Assembly (NCBI RefSeq): GCF_036227405.1
Contig: NZ_CP109473.1
Span: 4,030,001 to 4,094,000, forward strand
Length of the DNA: 64,000 bases
Origin: Streptomyces sp. NBC_01460
Lineage (GTDB): Bacteria > Actinomycetota > Actinomycetes > Streptomycetales > Streptomycetaceae
Direction: 5' to 3'
Shown here in pieces: positions 41,709-52,259 of this stretch (position 1 is the first letter of the stretch; each line of letters starts with the position of its first letter). Made by a program: the position numbers and the translations under genes. The notes below the pieces were generated by a model. The model did not search any database, was not told the origin of the DNA, and worked only from the letters and a program-made list of their open reading frames with translations.

Positions 41709-42299
41709 TCAGCGGCTGAGCTCCCCGGCCCGCTGTGCGAGTGCCTGGTTCATGGCCCGGAACTGCGGCAGGGTGTCGGACTTCAGCTGTCCCGCGAAGA
41801 ACGGCACGGCGACGCCGGTGAACTCCTCGCTCTGGGTCAGCCGGACCCGGCCCGGACCGGTCCGCTCGATGAGGAAGCGGTGCTCCCCGTCCGCGATCCA
41901 GCCCGGCCCCATCCTGCCGAGCCAGCGCAGCTCCCGGTCCGGCTCGGCGGCGAGGATCTCCGGGGTGAACGTGGTGTCGCCGGTCCCGGAGTGCAGGACG
42001 TTGCGCATCCGTGCGCCCTTCTCGAGCCGGCCGCCCTTCGAGGTCACCTCCGCCGACGTCATGAACGGATTCCACTCCGGGTACGCGGCGAAGTCCGTCA
42101 GCACCTGCCACACCTCCTCGGGCGTCGCCTCGATCTCCACGGCGGCCGTCAGCCGCACCGGGCGGGCCTGGGTCCAGGCGGTGTATCCGGCGAGGAGGAC
42201 CACGAGGCCCAGCAGCGCTGCGAGCGGACGGCGACGACGCCCTGCGGGCCGTGGGCGAGGCGTCGCGGTGAGTGCGGTGGTCGGGGAGGTGCTGGTCAT
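41709..42299 (-). CDS. SRPBCC-family protein with N-terminal membrane segment
   Basis: A 196-residue protein. A basic start and one hydrophobic helix (LAALLGLVVLLAGYTAW, about 26-42) precede a START/Bet v1-like domain (AVEIEATPEEVWQVLTDF, YPEWNPFM, GWIADGEHRFLIE, LTQSEEF). Such folds bind hydrophobic ligands. It is 59 bases downstream of the TetR gene on the same strand, so it is probably in its operon and repressed by it. Confidence 0.85.
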   Translation of the reverse strand: MTSTSPTTALTATPRPRPAGRRRRPLAALLGLVVLLAGYTAWTQARPVRLTAAVEIEATPEEVWQVLTDFAAYPEWNPFMTSAEVTSKGGRLEKGARMRNVLHSGTGDTTFTPEILAAEPDRELRWLGRMGPGWIADGEHRFLIERTGPGRVRLTQSEEFTGVAVPFFAGQLKSDTLPQFRAMNQALAQRAGELSR

Positions 42300-42358
42300 C
42301 GGAGGCCTCTTTCGCTCTGAGTGGGAGAGGGAGACGCGGCCGTGCTGTGGGGCGTGGA

Positions 42359-42970
42359 TCAGGCCGAGGAGCCGTCCAGCACCCCGGCGACGAGGCGGGC
42401 GACGTACGCCGCGTCGATGGGCTGCCCCGTGACGAGCAGCCGGTAGTAGAGCGCTCCGGCAAGCTGGTCGAAGATGACTTCCGGGTCGGCGGTGGCCCGC
42501 AACTCACCCTGCTCACGCGCCTGTTCGAGCAGCGCCAGCGCCAGGGAGTTACGCCGGGCGAACATCTCCTGCACCGCCGCTCCGACGTCGGCGTGGCGGG
42601 CCGCCGCGGCGGCGACCTCCGCCACCAGGCCGGCGGACGCGTCGCCCGACGTGGCGGGCCGGCCCGCCCGCCGCATGCGGTCGAGCCCGTCCACGATCGC
42701 GCCGAGGTACTGCGTGAGGTCCGCCCGGACGTCACCGCTGTACCCGACCGGCACCTGTTCCTGCAGGCGCGCCACCACGGCGACGATCAGATGATCCTTG
42801 GTGGGCCACCGCCGGTAGAGCGTGGTCTTCGCGACGCCGGCAGCGACCGCCACCTCGTCGACCGAGAAGCGGTCGTATCCGCGGTCGAGCAGCGACTCCA
42901 GGGCGGCTTCGATGATGCGGGCGTCCGCGTCCTCGCTGCGCGGACGGCCACGTCGGGGGGCGGGTTCCAT
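42359..42970 (-). CDS. TetR/AcrR-family repressor
   Basis: A 203-residue regulator from ATG 42970 with GGAG upstream. The N-terminal helix-turn-helix is canonical (ARIIEAALESLLDRGYDRFS, VAVAAGVAKTTLYRRWPTKD), and the C-terminal domain is of the TetR_C-type ligand-binding kind. It is followed by the SRPBCC gene and preceded by a striking mirrored operator (42978-43059), so autoregulation is very likely. Confidence 0.93.
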   Translation of the reverse strand: MEPAPRRGRPRSEDADARIIEAALESLLDRGYDRFSVDEVAVAAGVAKTTLYRRWPTKDHLIVAVVARLQEQVPVGYSGDVRADLTQYLGAIVDGLDRMRRAGRPATSGDASAGLVAEVAAAAARHADVGAAVQEMFARRNSLALALLEQAREQGELRATADPEVIFDQLAGALYYRLLVTGQPIDAAYVARLVAGVLDGSSA

Positions 42971-42977
42971 GGCTGGT

Positions 42978-43059
42978 CTCCTCATTTTCGCTACGGCCGT
43001 TGCGAAAAAAGATAGCGAGACTCCTCCCTTTGCGCAACGGTCGTAGCGAAAATGAGGAG
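42978..43059. promoter_or_regulatory. Mirrored double TetR operator and ribosome-site sequence
   Basis: A 27-base arm (42978-43004) is repeated in inverted orientation at 43033-43059 with one mismatch, 28 bases apart. Each arm contains a 16-bp near-palindrome (CGCTACGG|CCGTTGCG) suited to one TetR dimer. The arms also include GAGGAG, so even the ribosome site is mirrored. Confidence 0.75.
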
Positions 43060-43361
43060 GGGGGCCATTCCGAGCCGCCCGGACCCCGCCCGGTGTACAG
43101 TTTTTGAGTCCTGTCGTCTCCGATAGAGGTGGACGTTGCGCATCTGAGGTCCGCGATCATCGCGCGGTACGGCCCCTGCCGTAGCCCGTCACGCCCTGTC
43201 GGCCTTTCCGCCGCCCCGTGACCCACCGCGTGGATGCGACCTCGGTGCATGAGCCGTCCCCCGTACGTCCGGAGGACCGCACCCCCCTCTCTCCCGGCCG
43301 GTCGCCGCGTGGTGCTCGCACACGAAGCCCCTGTTCACATGCTTGCGACTGCGAGGACCAC
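43060..43361. other. Leader region upstream of the ABC-F gene
   Basis: About 300 bases without a convincing gene. Antibiotic-resistance ABC-F genes often have regulatory leaders; I see only a weak TACGG/CCGTA hairpin near 43168-43183 and no clear leader peptide. Confidence 0.35.
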
Positions 43362-45026
43362 ATGTCTCATCCCACTACGCCCGCCGCGTCCCTCAGCTGC
43401 TCCTCCCTCTCCTTCCGGTGGCCGGACGGCACGGAGGTCTTCGACGGGCTCTCCCTCAGCGTCGGACGGGGCCGCACCGGTCTCGTCGGGACCAACGGTT
43501 CCGGCAAGTCCACCCTGCTGCGGCTGCTGGCCGGCCGGCTGAAGCCCTCCGCAGGCTCGGTCACCGTCGGCGGACACCTCGCCCACCTCCCGCAGAACCT
43601 GACCCTCGACACGGACCTCCGCGTCGAGGACGCCCTCGGCATCGCCGAGCGGCGTACGGCGCTGCGGGCGATCGAGGCCGGCGACGTCGCCGAGCGCCAC
43701 TTCGAGACGGTCGGCGACGACTGGGACGTCGAGGAGCGGGCTCTCGCGACCCTGGGGTCGCTCGGCCTCGGCGACGTCGGACTCGACCGTACCGTCGGGC
43801 AGTTGTCCGGCGGCGAGACCGTGCTGCTGCGGCTGGCCGCGCTGCTGCTGGAGCGCCCCGACGTCCTGCTGCTCGACGAACCGACCAACAACCTCGACGT
43901 GTTCGCGCGCCGCCGGCTGTACGAGGCCGTCGAGTCCTGGCGTTCCGGTGTGCTCGTCGTGGTCAGCCACGACCGTGACCTGCTGGAACGGGTCGACCGC
44001 ATCGCCGATCTGCGGGCCGGTGAGGTGAGCTGGTACGGCGGTGGCTGGTCGGCCTACGAGGAGGCGCTGGCCACCCGGCAGGAGGCGGCCGGACGCATGG
44101 TGCGGGCCGCCGAGTCCGACGTCCGCCGTCAGAAGCGGGAGCTGGAGGAGGCCCGGGTCAAGGTCGCCCGCCGTCAGCGGCACAACAAGAAGATGGACGC
44201 CGAGAGGCGCGCGCCGAGGATCGTCGCGGGCGCGCACAAGCGGTCCTCCCAGGAGGCGGCGGGCAAGCTCCGCGGCCTCCACGAGGACCGGCTCCAGGAG
44301 GCGCGGGAGCGGCTCGACACGGCGTCGGAGGCGATCCGTGAGGACGCCGAGATCCGGGTGCGGCTCCCCCACACCGCCGTACCCGCGGGCCGTACGGTCC
44401 TGAGCCTGCACGGGTTGCGCCCCCGCTTCGGCGCCCTGCGCGACGGTGAGCTCCATGTCCAGGGGCCCGAACGCATCGCGCTGATCGGGCGCAACGGTGC
44501 CGGCAAGACGACCTTGCTGCGCACCCTCACCGGGGAGCTCGCGCCCACGAGCGGCGAGGCCAGGACCTTCGTTCCGCTGCGCTTCCTGCCGCAGCGCCTG
44601 GACGTGCTGGACGACGCCCTGGGCGTCGCGGCGAACGTGGCCCGCCTGGCGCCCGGGACCACCGACAACGAGATCCGCGCCCAGCTCGCCCGCTTCCTCT
44701 TCAAGGGGGCGCGCGCCGAGCAGCCTGCGGGCACCCTCTCGGGCGGTGAACGCTTCCGTGCCGCGCTCGCAGCGACGATGCTCGCCACGCCGGCCCCTCA
44801 GCTGCTGATGCTGGACGAGCCGACCAACAACCTGGATCTGGCGAGCGTGCGGCAGCTGACGAGCGCGCTCGACTCCTACGAGGGCGCGCTGGTCGTCGCC
44901 GGCCACGATCTGGCGTTCCTGGAGTCGGTCGGCATCACCCGCTGGCTGCTCGTGGGCGAGGAGCTCACGGAGCTGGACGCCGAGGAGGTGCGCGCGCTGC
45001 TCGGCGCACCCGACGCGCTCGGGTGA
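43362..45026 (+). CDS. ABC-F family ATP-binding protein
   Basis: A 554-residue tandem ABC protein without membrane domains, started at ATG 43362 behind GAGGA. Domain 1 has Walker A GTNGSGKST, signature LSGGE and Walker B LLLDEPTNN. A long charged linker (about 225-300, KRELEEARVKVARRQRH) forms the ribosome-contacting arm. Domain 2 has GRNGAGKTT, LSGGE and LMLDEPTNN. ABC-F proteins rescue stalled ribosomes or give ribosome-protection resistance. The short linker fits translation-factor or resistance types; which one cannot be said from sequence alone. Confidence 0.93.
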   Translation: MSHPTTPAASLSCSSLSFRWPDGTEVFDGLSLSVGRGRTGLVGTNGSGKSTLLRLLAGRLKPSAGSVTVGGHLAHLPQNLTLDTDLRVEDALGIAERRTALRAIEAGDVAERHFETVGDDWDVEERALATLGSLGLGDVGLDRTVGQLSGGETVLLRLAALLLERPDVLLLDEPTNNLDVFARRRLYEAVESWRSGVLVVVSHDRDLLERVDRIADLRAGEVSWYGGGWSAYEEALATRQEAAGRMVRAAESDVRRQKRELEEARVKVARRQRHNKKMDAERRAPRIVAGAHKRSSQEAAGKLRGLHEDRLQEARERLDTASEAIREDAEIRVRLPHTAVPAGRTVLSLHGLRPRFGALRDGELHVQGPERIALIGRNGAGKTTLLRTLTGELAPTSGEARTFVPLRFLPQRLDVLDDALGVAANVARLAPGTTDNEIRAQLARFLFKGARAEQPAGTLSGGERFRAALAATMLATPAPQLLMLDEPTNNLDLASVRQLTSALDSYEGALVVAGHDLAFLESVGITRWLLVGEELTELDAEEVRALLGAPDALG

Positions 45027-45101
45027 CCGGTGGTCTACTGGAAGGTGCGGGCGCTTACGGGGCCCGCACCGGCACCACCGGCCGACGATCCGGATCTGGT
45101 C

Positions 45102-45788
45102 ATGCACCCTCATCGATTCCGTGGCGTATCCCGGGCCCTCGCCGGCGCCGGCGTCGTCCTGATGGCGGCCGGGGGCCCGGTGGCGGCGGCCGCGCCCGGG
45201 CCCCCCGCCGCCCCGGCGGCCGCACCCGCCACCGCCGGCCCGTCCGCCGCGGCCCCCTCGGACCGGACCGACCCCCGCACGGCGACGGCGGAGCTCACCA
45301 TCCCGTCGATCGGCGTGCAGGACCTGCGCGTCGTCCCGTACGAGGGGACGACGGACGACACCCCGGGGACGCGCGTCCAGGACCGCGGGGTGGCCGCCAG
45401 CCCGTACGGCGAGGACGGCGGCGTCGGACCGGGCGAGGTAGGGAACTACCTGGTGACGGCCCACCGGCTCTCCGCCGGTGGCCCGCTCCGCGACCTGCCG
45501 GCGCTCGGGAAGGGCGACACGGTCCTCGTCACGGAGGGCGGCACCGTGTACGAGTACCGGATCACGGAGACCCGGCTGACGTCCTTCCGGTCCGAACGCT
45601 CCCTGGCCGAGCAGCGGGCCGAGGTCCCCGGCGAACCGGGTGAGAAGCCGACCCGGGCGATGATCACCCTCTCCACCTGCGCGACCCCGGAGGACGACGC
45701 GGCCGGGAACCACTGGCGCGACGCGCACCACAACCCGGAGCACCGCATCGACAGGATCGGCGTGCTCGTCTCCTCCCGCCCCGCCTGA
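45102..45788 (+). CDS. Secreted class E/F-type sortase
   Basis: A 228-residue protein from ATG 45102; GTG 45030 is an alternative. After a signal/anchor helix and a Pro-Ala-rich linker (to about residue 60), a sortase beta-barrel has the catalytic His in YLVTAHRLS, Cys in ITLSTCATPEDD and Arg in HRIDRIGVLV. LPXTG or similar surface proteins would be its substrates; none is adjacent. It is convergent with the GH65 gene. Confidence 0.82.
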   Translation: MHPHRFRGVSRALAGAGVVLMAAGGPVAAAAPGPPAAPAAAPATAGPSAAAPSDRTDPRTATAELTIPSIGVQDLRVVPYEGTTDDTPGTRVQDRGVAASPYGEDGGVGPGEVGNYLVTAHRLSAGGPLRDLPALGKGDTVLVTEGGTVYEYRITETRLTSFRSERSLAEQRAEVPGEPGEKPTRAMITLSTCATPEDDAAGNHWRDAHHNPEHRIDRIGVLVSSRPA

Positions 45789-45811
45789 CCCCGGCCGCCG
45801 TCAGCCGGCCC

Positions 45812-48241
45812 TCATGAGCCTCCGGGCATGTCGGTCGGCAGCTCCAGCCACCGCGCCGTACCCGGTTCGACGACGTACGCGCTGCCGTCCAGCCTGACCC
45901 GAACGCCCGGCCGCTCCGAGTCCGGTACCGCGATCCTGAGGCGCTCGGCACGCAGGCGCAGGTCCACGTCCCAGTGCCGCCGGAAGCGCAGCCGCACACG
46001 GAACTTCGAGAGCTGGGGCAGGGTGGCGGGCGCGAGCCACAGGGCGTCGTCGCGGGTCTCCAGGCCGGTCATGCCACGCTGGACGAAGTCGAGGGTGCCG
46101 GCCATCGCCCCCAGGTGGATGCCCTCCTCCGTCGTCCCGCCCTGGATGTCGGCGACGTCGCCGATCAGCGCCTCCTCGCAGTACGCCCAGGCGTCGTCGC
46201 GGTGCACCCGGGCGAGCACCCAGGCGTGGACGAGGGAGCTGAGGGTGGAGCCGTGGCTCGTGCGCCCCGTGTAGTAGTCGACGGTGGTCCGCCAGGTCTC
46301 GTCGTCTAGTTCGTGGCCGAGCCGCCGGAAGAGCGCGGCGAGCTCCTTGGGGGAGAACAGGTAACCGAGCATCAGCACATCGGCCTGCTTGGACGCCTGG
46401 TACCGGTTGACCGTGTCGCCCTCCGCCTCCAGGATCCGGTCGAGGCGCCTGATGTCGCCGTAACGCTGCCGGTAGGCCGCCCAGTCCAGCTCCGCCAGCT
46501 CCCCGTAACCGGCGAACTGGCTGATCACACCCCGGTGGTAGGGGACCCGCAGCCGTCGTGAGACGTCCTCCCAGCGGTCGAGCTCGGAGGGATCGATCCT
46601 GATCTTGTCGAGCAGCTGCCGGCACCGGCTCGGGGGCAGGGTGCGGCAGAGCTCGCCGGCCCGTTCGAGCACCCAGGCCGCCGTCATGTTGGTGTACGTG
46701 TTGTCGTCGAGCCCCGCGGCGTCGGAGTCCGGATAGGCGTCGTGGTACTCGTCGGGCCCGACGACCCCGCGGATGCGGTACCGCCCGAGGGAGTCGTCCC
46801 ACTCGGAGCTGTCCGCCCAGAAGCGGGCGATCTGCAGGATCGTCTCGGCGCCCTTGGAGTAGAGGTACTCGGTGTCGCCGGTGGCCTGGCAGTACTGCCA
46901 CACGTTGTAGGCGACGGCCGAGCCGACGTGGTGCTGCAGCCGTGAACGGTCGGGGAGCCAGCGCCCCGAGCGCGGGTTCAGGTGGAGCTCCTGGGTCTCC
47001 TCGCGCCCCTCGGCGGCGCTCTGCCACGGATACATCGCTCCGCGTCTGCCCACCGCCTCCGCCGCCGCGCAGGCCGCGGGAAGGCGACGGTGGCGGTAGT
47101 CGAGCAGCCCCCGGGAGACCTCCGGGAGATGCATGTTCAGGAAGGGCAGGACGAACAGCTCGTCCCAGAAGACGTGCCCCCGGTACGCCTCGCCGTGCAG
47201 CCCTCGGGCCGGCACGCCGACGTCGAGCTCCGCGGTGTGGGGCGAGAGCGTCTGGAGCACGTGGAAGAGGTGCAGCCGCAGGATGCGCCCGGGCTCACCC
47301 GGCACCTCCAGCTTCACCTGTTGCCACAGATCCGCCCAGGCCCTGCGGTGCGAGGACCGCAGCCGCGCGTACGCCGGAGCGTCTCCCACCGCGGACACGG
47401 CGGCCTTCAGCGGGCTGCCGATCGCCGGGTCCCGGGACGTGTACAGGCCGACCGTCTTGTCGACGACGGCACCGGACTCCGGGGTGAGCGGAAGCAGCAG
47501 CCGCTGGTGGACGGCGCGGGGCTGCTGCTCCGGTTCGGCGCGGTGGTCGCCGTTGCGCTCCGGCCCGCAGGAGGCCACGGTGCGGGCGGCGAGGGCGACG
47601 CCGATGTCCGACTCCACCGTGCGGCAGCGCAGCCACACCATGGAGCCCGGCTCCGTACCGGTCTCCCAGCCGGTGAGGTGGCGGTCGGCCAGTGCGCGGT
47701 AGCGCGCGACGCCGCTGTTGCGGATGTCGCCGTCGATCCCGGCCTCCACCTCGACCTCGCCCGACCACCCCTCGGCGGTGAACACCGTGTGCAGCGCGGC
47801 GAGATGGGGGTCGCCCATGTGCACCAGGCGTTCCTGCTCCACCGTCAGCCGGCGGCCTGCCGTGTCCTCGTACACCGAGCGGCGCGTCAGCATTCCGCCG
47901 CGCAGGTCGAGCGACTGCCGGTGGTCCGCCAGGTAGGCGTGGTCGGGGTTCAGCCACGGGCCCGGGCGGGCCCCGGCGGGGCGGATGCGGTAGCGCAGCG
48001 GGAGCCAGTCGGGGAGGTTGACCACGTCCTCGTTCTCGACCTGCCGGCCGTCGACGGAAGAGGTCAGCCGGTTGTAGCAGCCCGCGACATAGGTACCCGG
48101 GTAGTGCGCGTCGCCCGCCGGCGTCTCGGGCGCGGCACCGCGGGTCGCGAAGTACCCGTTGCCGAGGGTGCAGAGCGCCTCGCGCAGCCGCTCCTTCGCG
48201 GGGTCGTATCCCTCGTAGGCCCAGGTCCAGCCGCGCGCCAT
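45812..48241 (-). CDS. Glycoside hydrolase family 65 protein (disaccharide phosphorylase)
   Basis: An 809-residue GH65 enzyme with the N-terminal beta-sandwich, helical linker and (alpha/alpha)6 barrel. The catalytic Glu is in VVGPDEYHD. The phosphate-site region includes QASKQADVLML, SHGSTLSS and the C-terminal GGTTEEGIHLGAMAG. GH65 enzymes phosphorolyse trehalose, maltose, kojibiose or nigerose to beta-glucose 1-phosphate. Its ATG overlaps the stop of the upstream HAD gene (TGATG), so the pair is one operon whose products act in sequence. Confidence 0.95.
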   Translation of the reverse strand: MARGWTWAYEGYDPAKERLREALCTLGNGYFATRGAAPETPAGDAHYPGTYVAGCYNRLTSSVDGRQVENEDVVNLPDWLPLRYRIRPAGARPGPWLNPDHAYLADHRQSLDLRGGMLTRRSVYEDTAGRRLTVEQERLVHMGDPHLAALHTVFTAEGWSGEVEVEAGIDGDIRNSGVARYRALADRHLTGWETGTEPGSMVWLRCRTVESDIGVALAARTVASCGPERNGDHRAEPEQQPRAVHQRLLLPLTPESGAVVDKTVGLYTSRDPAIGSPLKAAVSAVGDAPAYARLRSSHRRAWADLWQQVKLEVPGEPGRILRLHLFHVLQTLSPHTAELDVGVPARGLHGEAYRGHVFWDELFVLPFLNMHLPEVSRGLLDYRHRRLPAACAAAEAVGRRGAMYPWQSAAEGREETQELHLNPRSGRWLPDRSRLQHHVGSAVAYNVWQYCQATGDTEYLYSKGAETILQIARFWADSSEWDDSLGRYRIRGVVGPDEYHDAYPDSDAAGLDDNTYTNMTAAWVLERAGELCRTLPPSRCRQLLDKIRIDPSELDRWEDVSRRLRVPYHRGVISQFAGYGELAELDWAAYRQRYGDIRRLDRILEAEGDTVNRYQASKQADVLMLGYLFSPKELAALFRRLGHELDDETWRTTVDYYTGRTSHGSTLSSLVHAWVLARVHRDDAWAYCEEALIGDVADIQGGTTEEGIHLGAMAGTLDFVQRGMTGLETRDDALWLAPATLPQLSKFRVRLRFRRHWDVDLRLRAERLRIAVPDSERPGVRVRLDGSAYVVEPGTARWLELPTDMPGGS

Positions 48242-49002
48242 CAGTCCTCCCCGGTGATCAGCAGGTCTCCCGGATCGGCCACCACGAGGTCCGCGCCGTG
48301 GCGGCGCAGGTCACCGGCTCCCTCCGGGCTGTCCGTCCGGTCCACGCCGATGACCAGCCCGAAGCCGCCCCGCCGCCCGGCTTCCACTCCGGCCAGGGCG
48401 TCCTCCAGGACCGCGGTCTCCCCGGGCGGGACCCCCAGGCGGCGTGCCGCCTCGGTGAACAGCGCGGGGTCCGGTTTGCCGGGCAGTTCCAGGCGGCGCG
48501 CCTCGTTGCCGTCGACCACCGCCGTGAACAGCTCCAGGAGACCGGCCCCGGCCAGGAGCTCGGTCGCGTGCCGGGACGCGGACGCGGCGGCGAAGGGCAC
48601 ACGCGCGTCGTGCAGCACGTGCAGGAGACGGACCGTCCCCGGCCAGACAGCGATCGGGTCGGTACGGAGGCTCCGGGTGAACGCCTCGTCCTTGCGTGCG
48701 GCGACGGCCCACACCGTCCCGGTGCCCGGGGGGTCGTCCGGGCTGCCTTCGGGGAGGTCGAGGCCCCTGGACGCGAGGAAGGCGGCGGCACCGTCCATCC
48801 GCGACCTGCCGTCGACGTGGCGCCGGTAGTCCTCCGCCTCGTCGAAGGGCCGCTGTCCCTCGTGGGAGGCCAGGCAGGCGTCGAACGCCTCCTTCCAGGC
48901 GGCGGCGTGCGCCGGGGCGGAGTCGGTGATCACCCCGTCCGTGTCGAACACGACGGCGTGTACCGAGAGCAGGACTGAGGCCGGTGACGGTGCGCGTGCC
49001 AT
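48241..49002 (-). CDS. HAD-family beta-phosphoglucomutase-like protein
   Basis: A 253-residue HAD hydrolase-fold protein from ATG 49002. Motif I is VVFDTDGVITDS; usual members have DxDGV with the nucleophile and acid Asp both present. Motif II lies in AAASASRHA, and motifs III/IV in GKPDPALF and VLEDALAGVEAG. The cap domain is of the phosphoglucomutase type. Placed upstream of and overlapping GH65, it should convert beta-glucose 1-phosphate to glucose 6-phosphate. Long 5' frame extension was rejected because it has no start context. Confidence 0.93.
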   Translation of the reverse strand: MARAPSPASVLLSVHAVVFDTDGVITDSAPAHAAAWKEAFDACLASHEGQRPFDEAEDYRRHVDGRSRMDGAAAFLASRGLDLPEGSPDDPPGTGTVWAVAARKDEAFTRSLRTDPIAVWPGTVRLLHVLHDARVPFAAASASRHATELLAGAGLLELFTAVVDGNEARRLELPGKPDPALFTEAARRLGVPPGETAVLEDALAGVEAGRRGGFGLVIGVDRTDSPEGAGDLRRHGADLVVADPGDLLITGED

Positions 49003-49194
49003 GACCGGGTGGTCCCTTCGTCGAGGCGTCCCCCGGTTCCATGGCACCAGGTTCCGGACGAGGACGCCCTTCGTGGGTTCCGGAGCCCGCCGCCGGGCAC
49101 CGTCGGGGCCCGCCTCTGGGCGCCGCCCGGAGATCCACCCGGGTAAAAAGTCGGAAAAGTTTCCCGATGTCCGCTTCGGGACTACCGTGAAGGC

Positions 49195-49410
49195 ATGGCC
49201 AGAACCGAGCGTCAGACCGACCGGCAGGCGGAGTACGCGTGTCCGGCCTGCAAGCAGCCCGTCGCGACCGAACTGGCGCGGCACAAGACCCTGGGCATCT
49301 TCGTCCCGCACTGGGGACCGGGGCCGTGTCACAACCCCGAGTGCCACAGATCCGTGGAGCCAGGGGAGGCGGCGGACGCCGCCCGGGGTGGGCGTTCCGC
49401 ACACCGGTGA
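49195..49410 (+). CDS. Small zinc-ribbon-like protein
   Basis: A 71-residue protein from ATG 49195, with GAAGG upstream. It has two Cys pairs (CPAC and CHNPEC) about 30 residues apart, separated by a conserved-looking LGIFVPHWGPGP. This suggests a single zinc ribbon binding nucleic acid or protein. Function unknown. Confidence 0.65.
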   Translation: MARTERQTDRQAEYACPACKQPVATELARHKTLGIFVPHWGPGPCHNPECHRSVEPGEAADAARGGRSAHR

Positions 49411-49606
49411 CGGGTCCCACCGACCGGCGGACCGCCTGGTCGAGGACCTGGTGACGGTCGCCGGGCGCATGCGTGGGGACCTGGTGACGGTCGCCGGGCG
49501 CCTGGGCGAGAAACTGGTGACGGTTGACGGGCATCCGCGCGGGGACCGGTCCCCCGCTGTGGACCACGCGCGCCCGAAGCCCTCGCCGCGCGCTGCACGT
49601 CCGTGA
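49388..49606 (+). CDS. Possible small protein with 11-residue repeats
   Basis: A 72-residue frame from GTG 49388, overlapping the zinc-ribbon gene by 23 bases. It contains three 11-residue repeats (DLVTVAGRMRG, DLVTVAGRLGE, KLVTVDGHPRG), an amphipathic pattern. The start context is weak. I give it as a candidate only. Confidence 0.25.
   Translation: MGVPHTGDGSHRPADRLVEDLVTVAGRMRGDLVTVAGRLGEKLVTVDGHPRGDRSPAVDHARPKPSPRAARP
49441..49539. repeat. 33-bp tandem repeat, three copies
   Basis: ACCTGGTGACGGTCGCCGGG-like units start at 49446, 49479 and 49512. The first two are nearly identical and the third is diverged. The period keeps an open frame on the plus strand. From 49607 to 50084 I see no other gene or structure. 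Confidence 0.75.
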
Positions 49607-50084
49607 CCCGTCACGCCTCCTTCGGCGTCGGCCGGGGTGCTCGCCGCCCTCCCGGTGTTCCTGCCTGCGGATGCGGTTCCCCGCCGGACCCGCCGGTGAT
49701 GCGTCGGACTCCGTCACACTTCTCTCCCGGCTCCGGCCCGCCTCGTGCGGGGCTCCTGTGCTCTCTGGGGTACTGCCCCGGTGGGGGCGGTCGGTCGAGG
49801 TGGCTCGCGCGGGCCCGGCGGGATACGCCGGCCACACTGCGCGGCTCACCTGGAAGTCTTCGAAAGCGGCCTGGGTGGTGTGCTGTTCGTCGCTCCGACC
49901 CGGCCTCGCCTGACGTTTCTCGCGTGCGGCACGACTGACCGGGCCACACGTTCAAGGCTGTTCACATCTGTGGGGACGCACTTCCCTGTGACGACTCGCT
50001 CGGCAACGCGCGCACTTCGTTCACGGCAGATCCTCGATGTCACGACCATCCGCCGGGGCACCGCATCACCGCGTCCGTCACGAC

Positions 50085-51447
<1,363 letters not shown>

Positions 51448-52182
51448 CTATCGGTCCCGGGCCCGGAGCCGGGCCATCTCGGCCCGTATCGCGGGCAGTT
51501 GGGCGTAGAGGGCCTCGCCCGGGCAGTACGTCGAGAAGGTGTCCCGGTGGCCGGCCACGGCGTGGAGGTAGACGACCTCACCGCGCCTGTACAGACTGTC
51601 GTCGTTCGTCGAGACCATCCGCACGATGCCCCGCGGGTCGACGGACCGGTCAAGCTTCCACGCGCCCACCTTCGCGATCCCCTCGAGGAGCGCCTTCGGC
51701 ACCGGCACGCCGGGGCCGAAGGTGCCGAGGGCCGCGATCCCCACGCTGTGCGCGTTGAACCCGGTGGTGTGGGCCCCGCGGACGGAGCGCCCGACACCGC
51801 CCGCCCTGCCCTCGTACACGGTCCCGCAGCGGTCGACGACGAAGTTGTAGCCGATGTCGTCCCAGCCCTCGCCCCGGACGTGTGCCTCCTCCATCGCCCG
51901 GAGCATCCTGGGCGCGTCGGCGCAGTCGTATCCGTTGGTGTGCCCGGTGTGGTGGACGAAGACGGCCCTGACCGTCCCCGTGTACTTCGCGTCCTCCCGC
52001 ACCAGGCTCTCGTCCGCGTGCCACTGCGCCCGGCTGACGATCGCGGGACGCTGCGCCGCGGCCGGATCCGCCGGCTTCGCGGTGGCCGAATCGGGCGCGG
52101 CGAGCCGGACCGGCGCATCCCGGAAGACCAGGAAAGCCAGCGGCACGGCCATGGCGCACACGGCTGTTCGGCGAAGCCACAT
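51448..52182 (-). CDS. Secreted N-acetylmuramoyl-L-alanine amidase (PGRP type)
   Basis: A 244-residue exported amidase from ATG 52182. A signal peptide precedes an amidase_2/peptidoglycan-recognition domain from about residue 50. The zinc site includes His in VFVHHTGHT and GHRDTFSTYCPGE. YNFVVDRCGTVYEGRAGG and GFNAHSVGIAALG are hallmarks of the Streptomyces PGRP amidases. It cleaves the MurNAc-L-Ala bond in peptidoglycan. Single gene. Confidence 0.92.
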   Translation of the reverse strand: MWLRRTAVCAMAVPLAFLVFRDAPVRLAAPDSATAKPADPAAAQRPAIVSRAQWHADESLVREDAKYTGTVRAVFVHHTGHTNGYDCADAPRMLRAMEEAHVRGEGWDDIGYNFVVDRCGTVYEGRAGGVGRSVRGAHTTGFNAHSVGIAALGTFGPGVPVPKALLEGIAKVGAWKLDRSVDPRGIVRMVSTNDDSLYRRGEVVYLHAVAGHRDTFSTYCPGEALYAQLPAIRAEMARLRARDR

Positions 52183-52259
52183 AGAGCCACCATGCGCGCT
52201 GACCAGCCACTTCGCAGGCACCCGCACCCGATCGGGTGACGGGTGCCGGCGGCCTACGG

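Noticed and set aside
40288..42735. An 815-codon minus-strand frame
   Set aside because: It covers the old-yellow-enzyme gene and parts of the SRPBCC and TetR genes in the wrong frame; no recognisable domain.
43335..45743. An 802-codon minus-strand frame
   Set aside because: It is the shadow of the ABC-F and sortase genes, whose motifs are complete on the plus strand.
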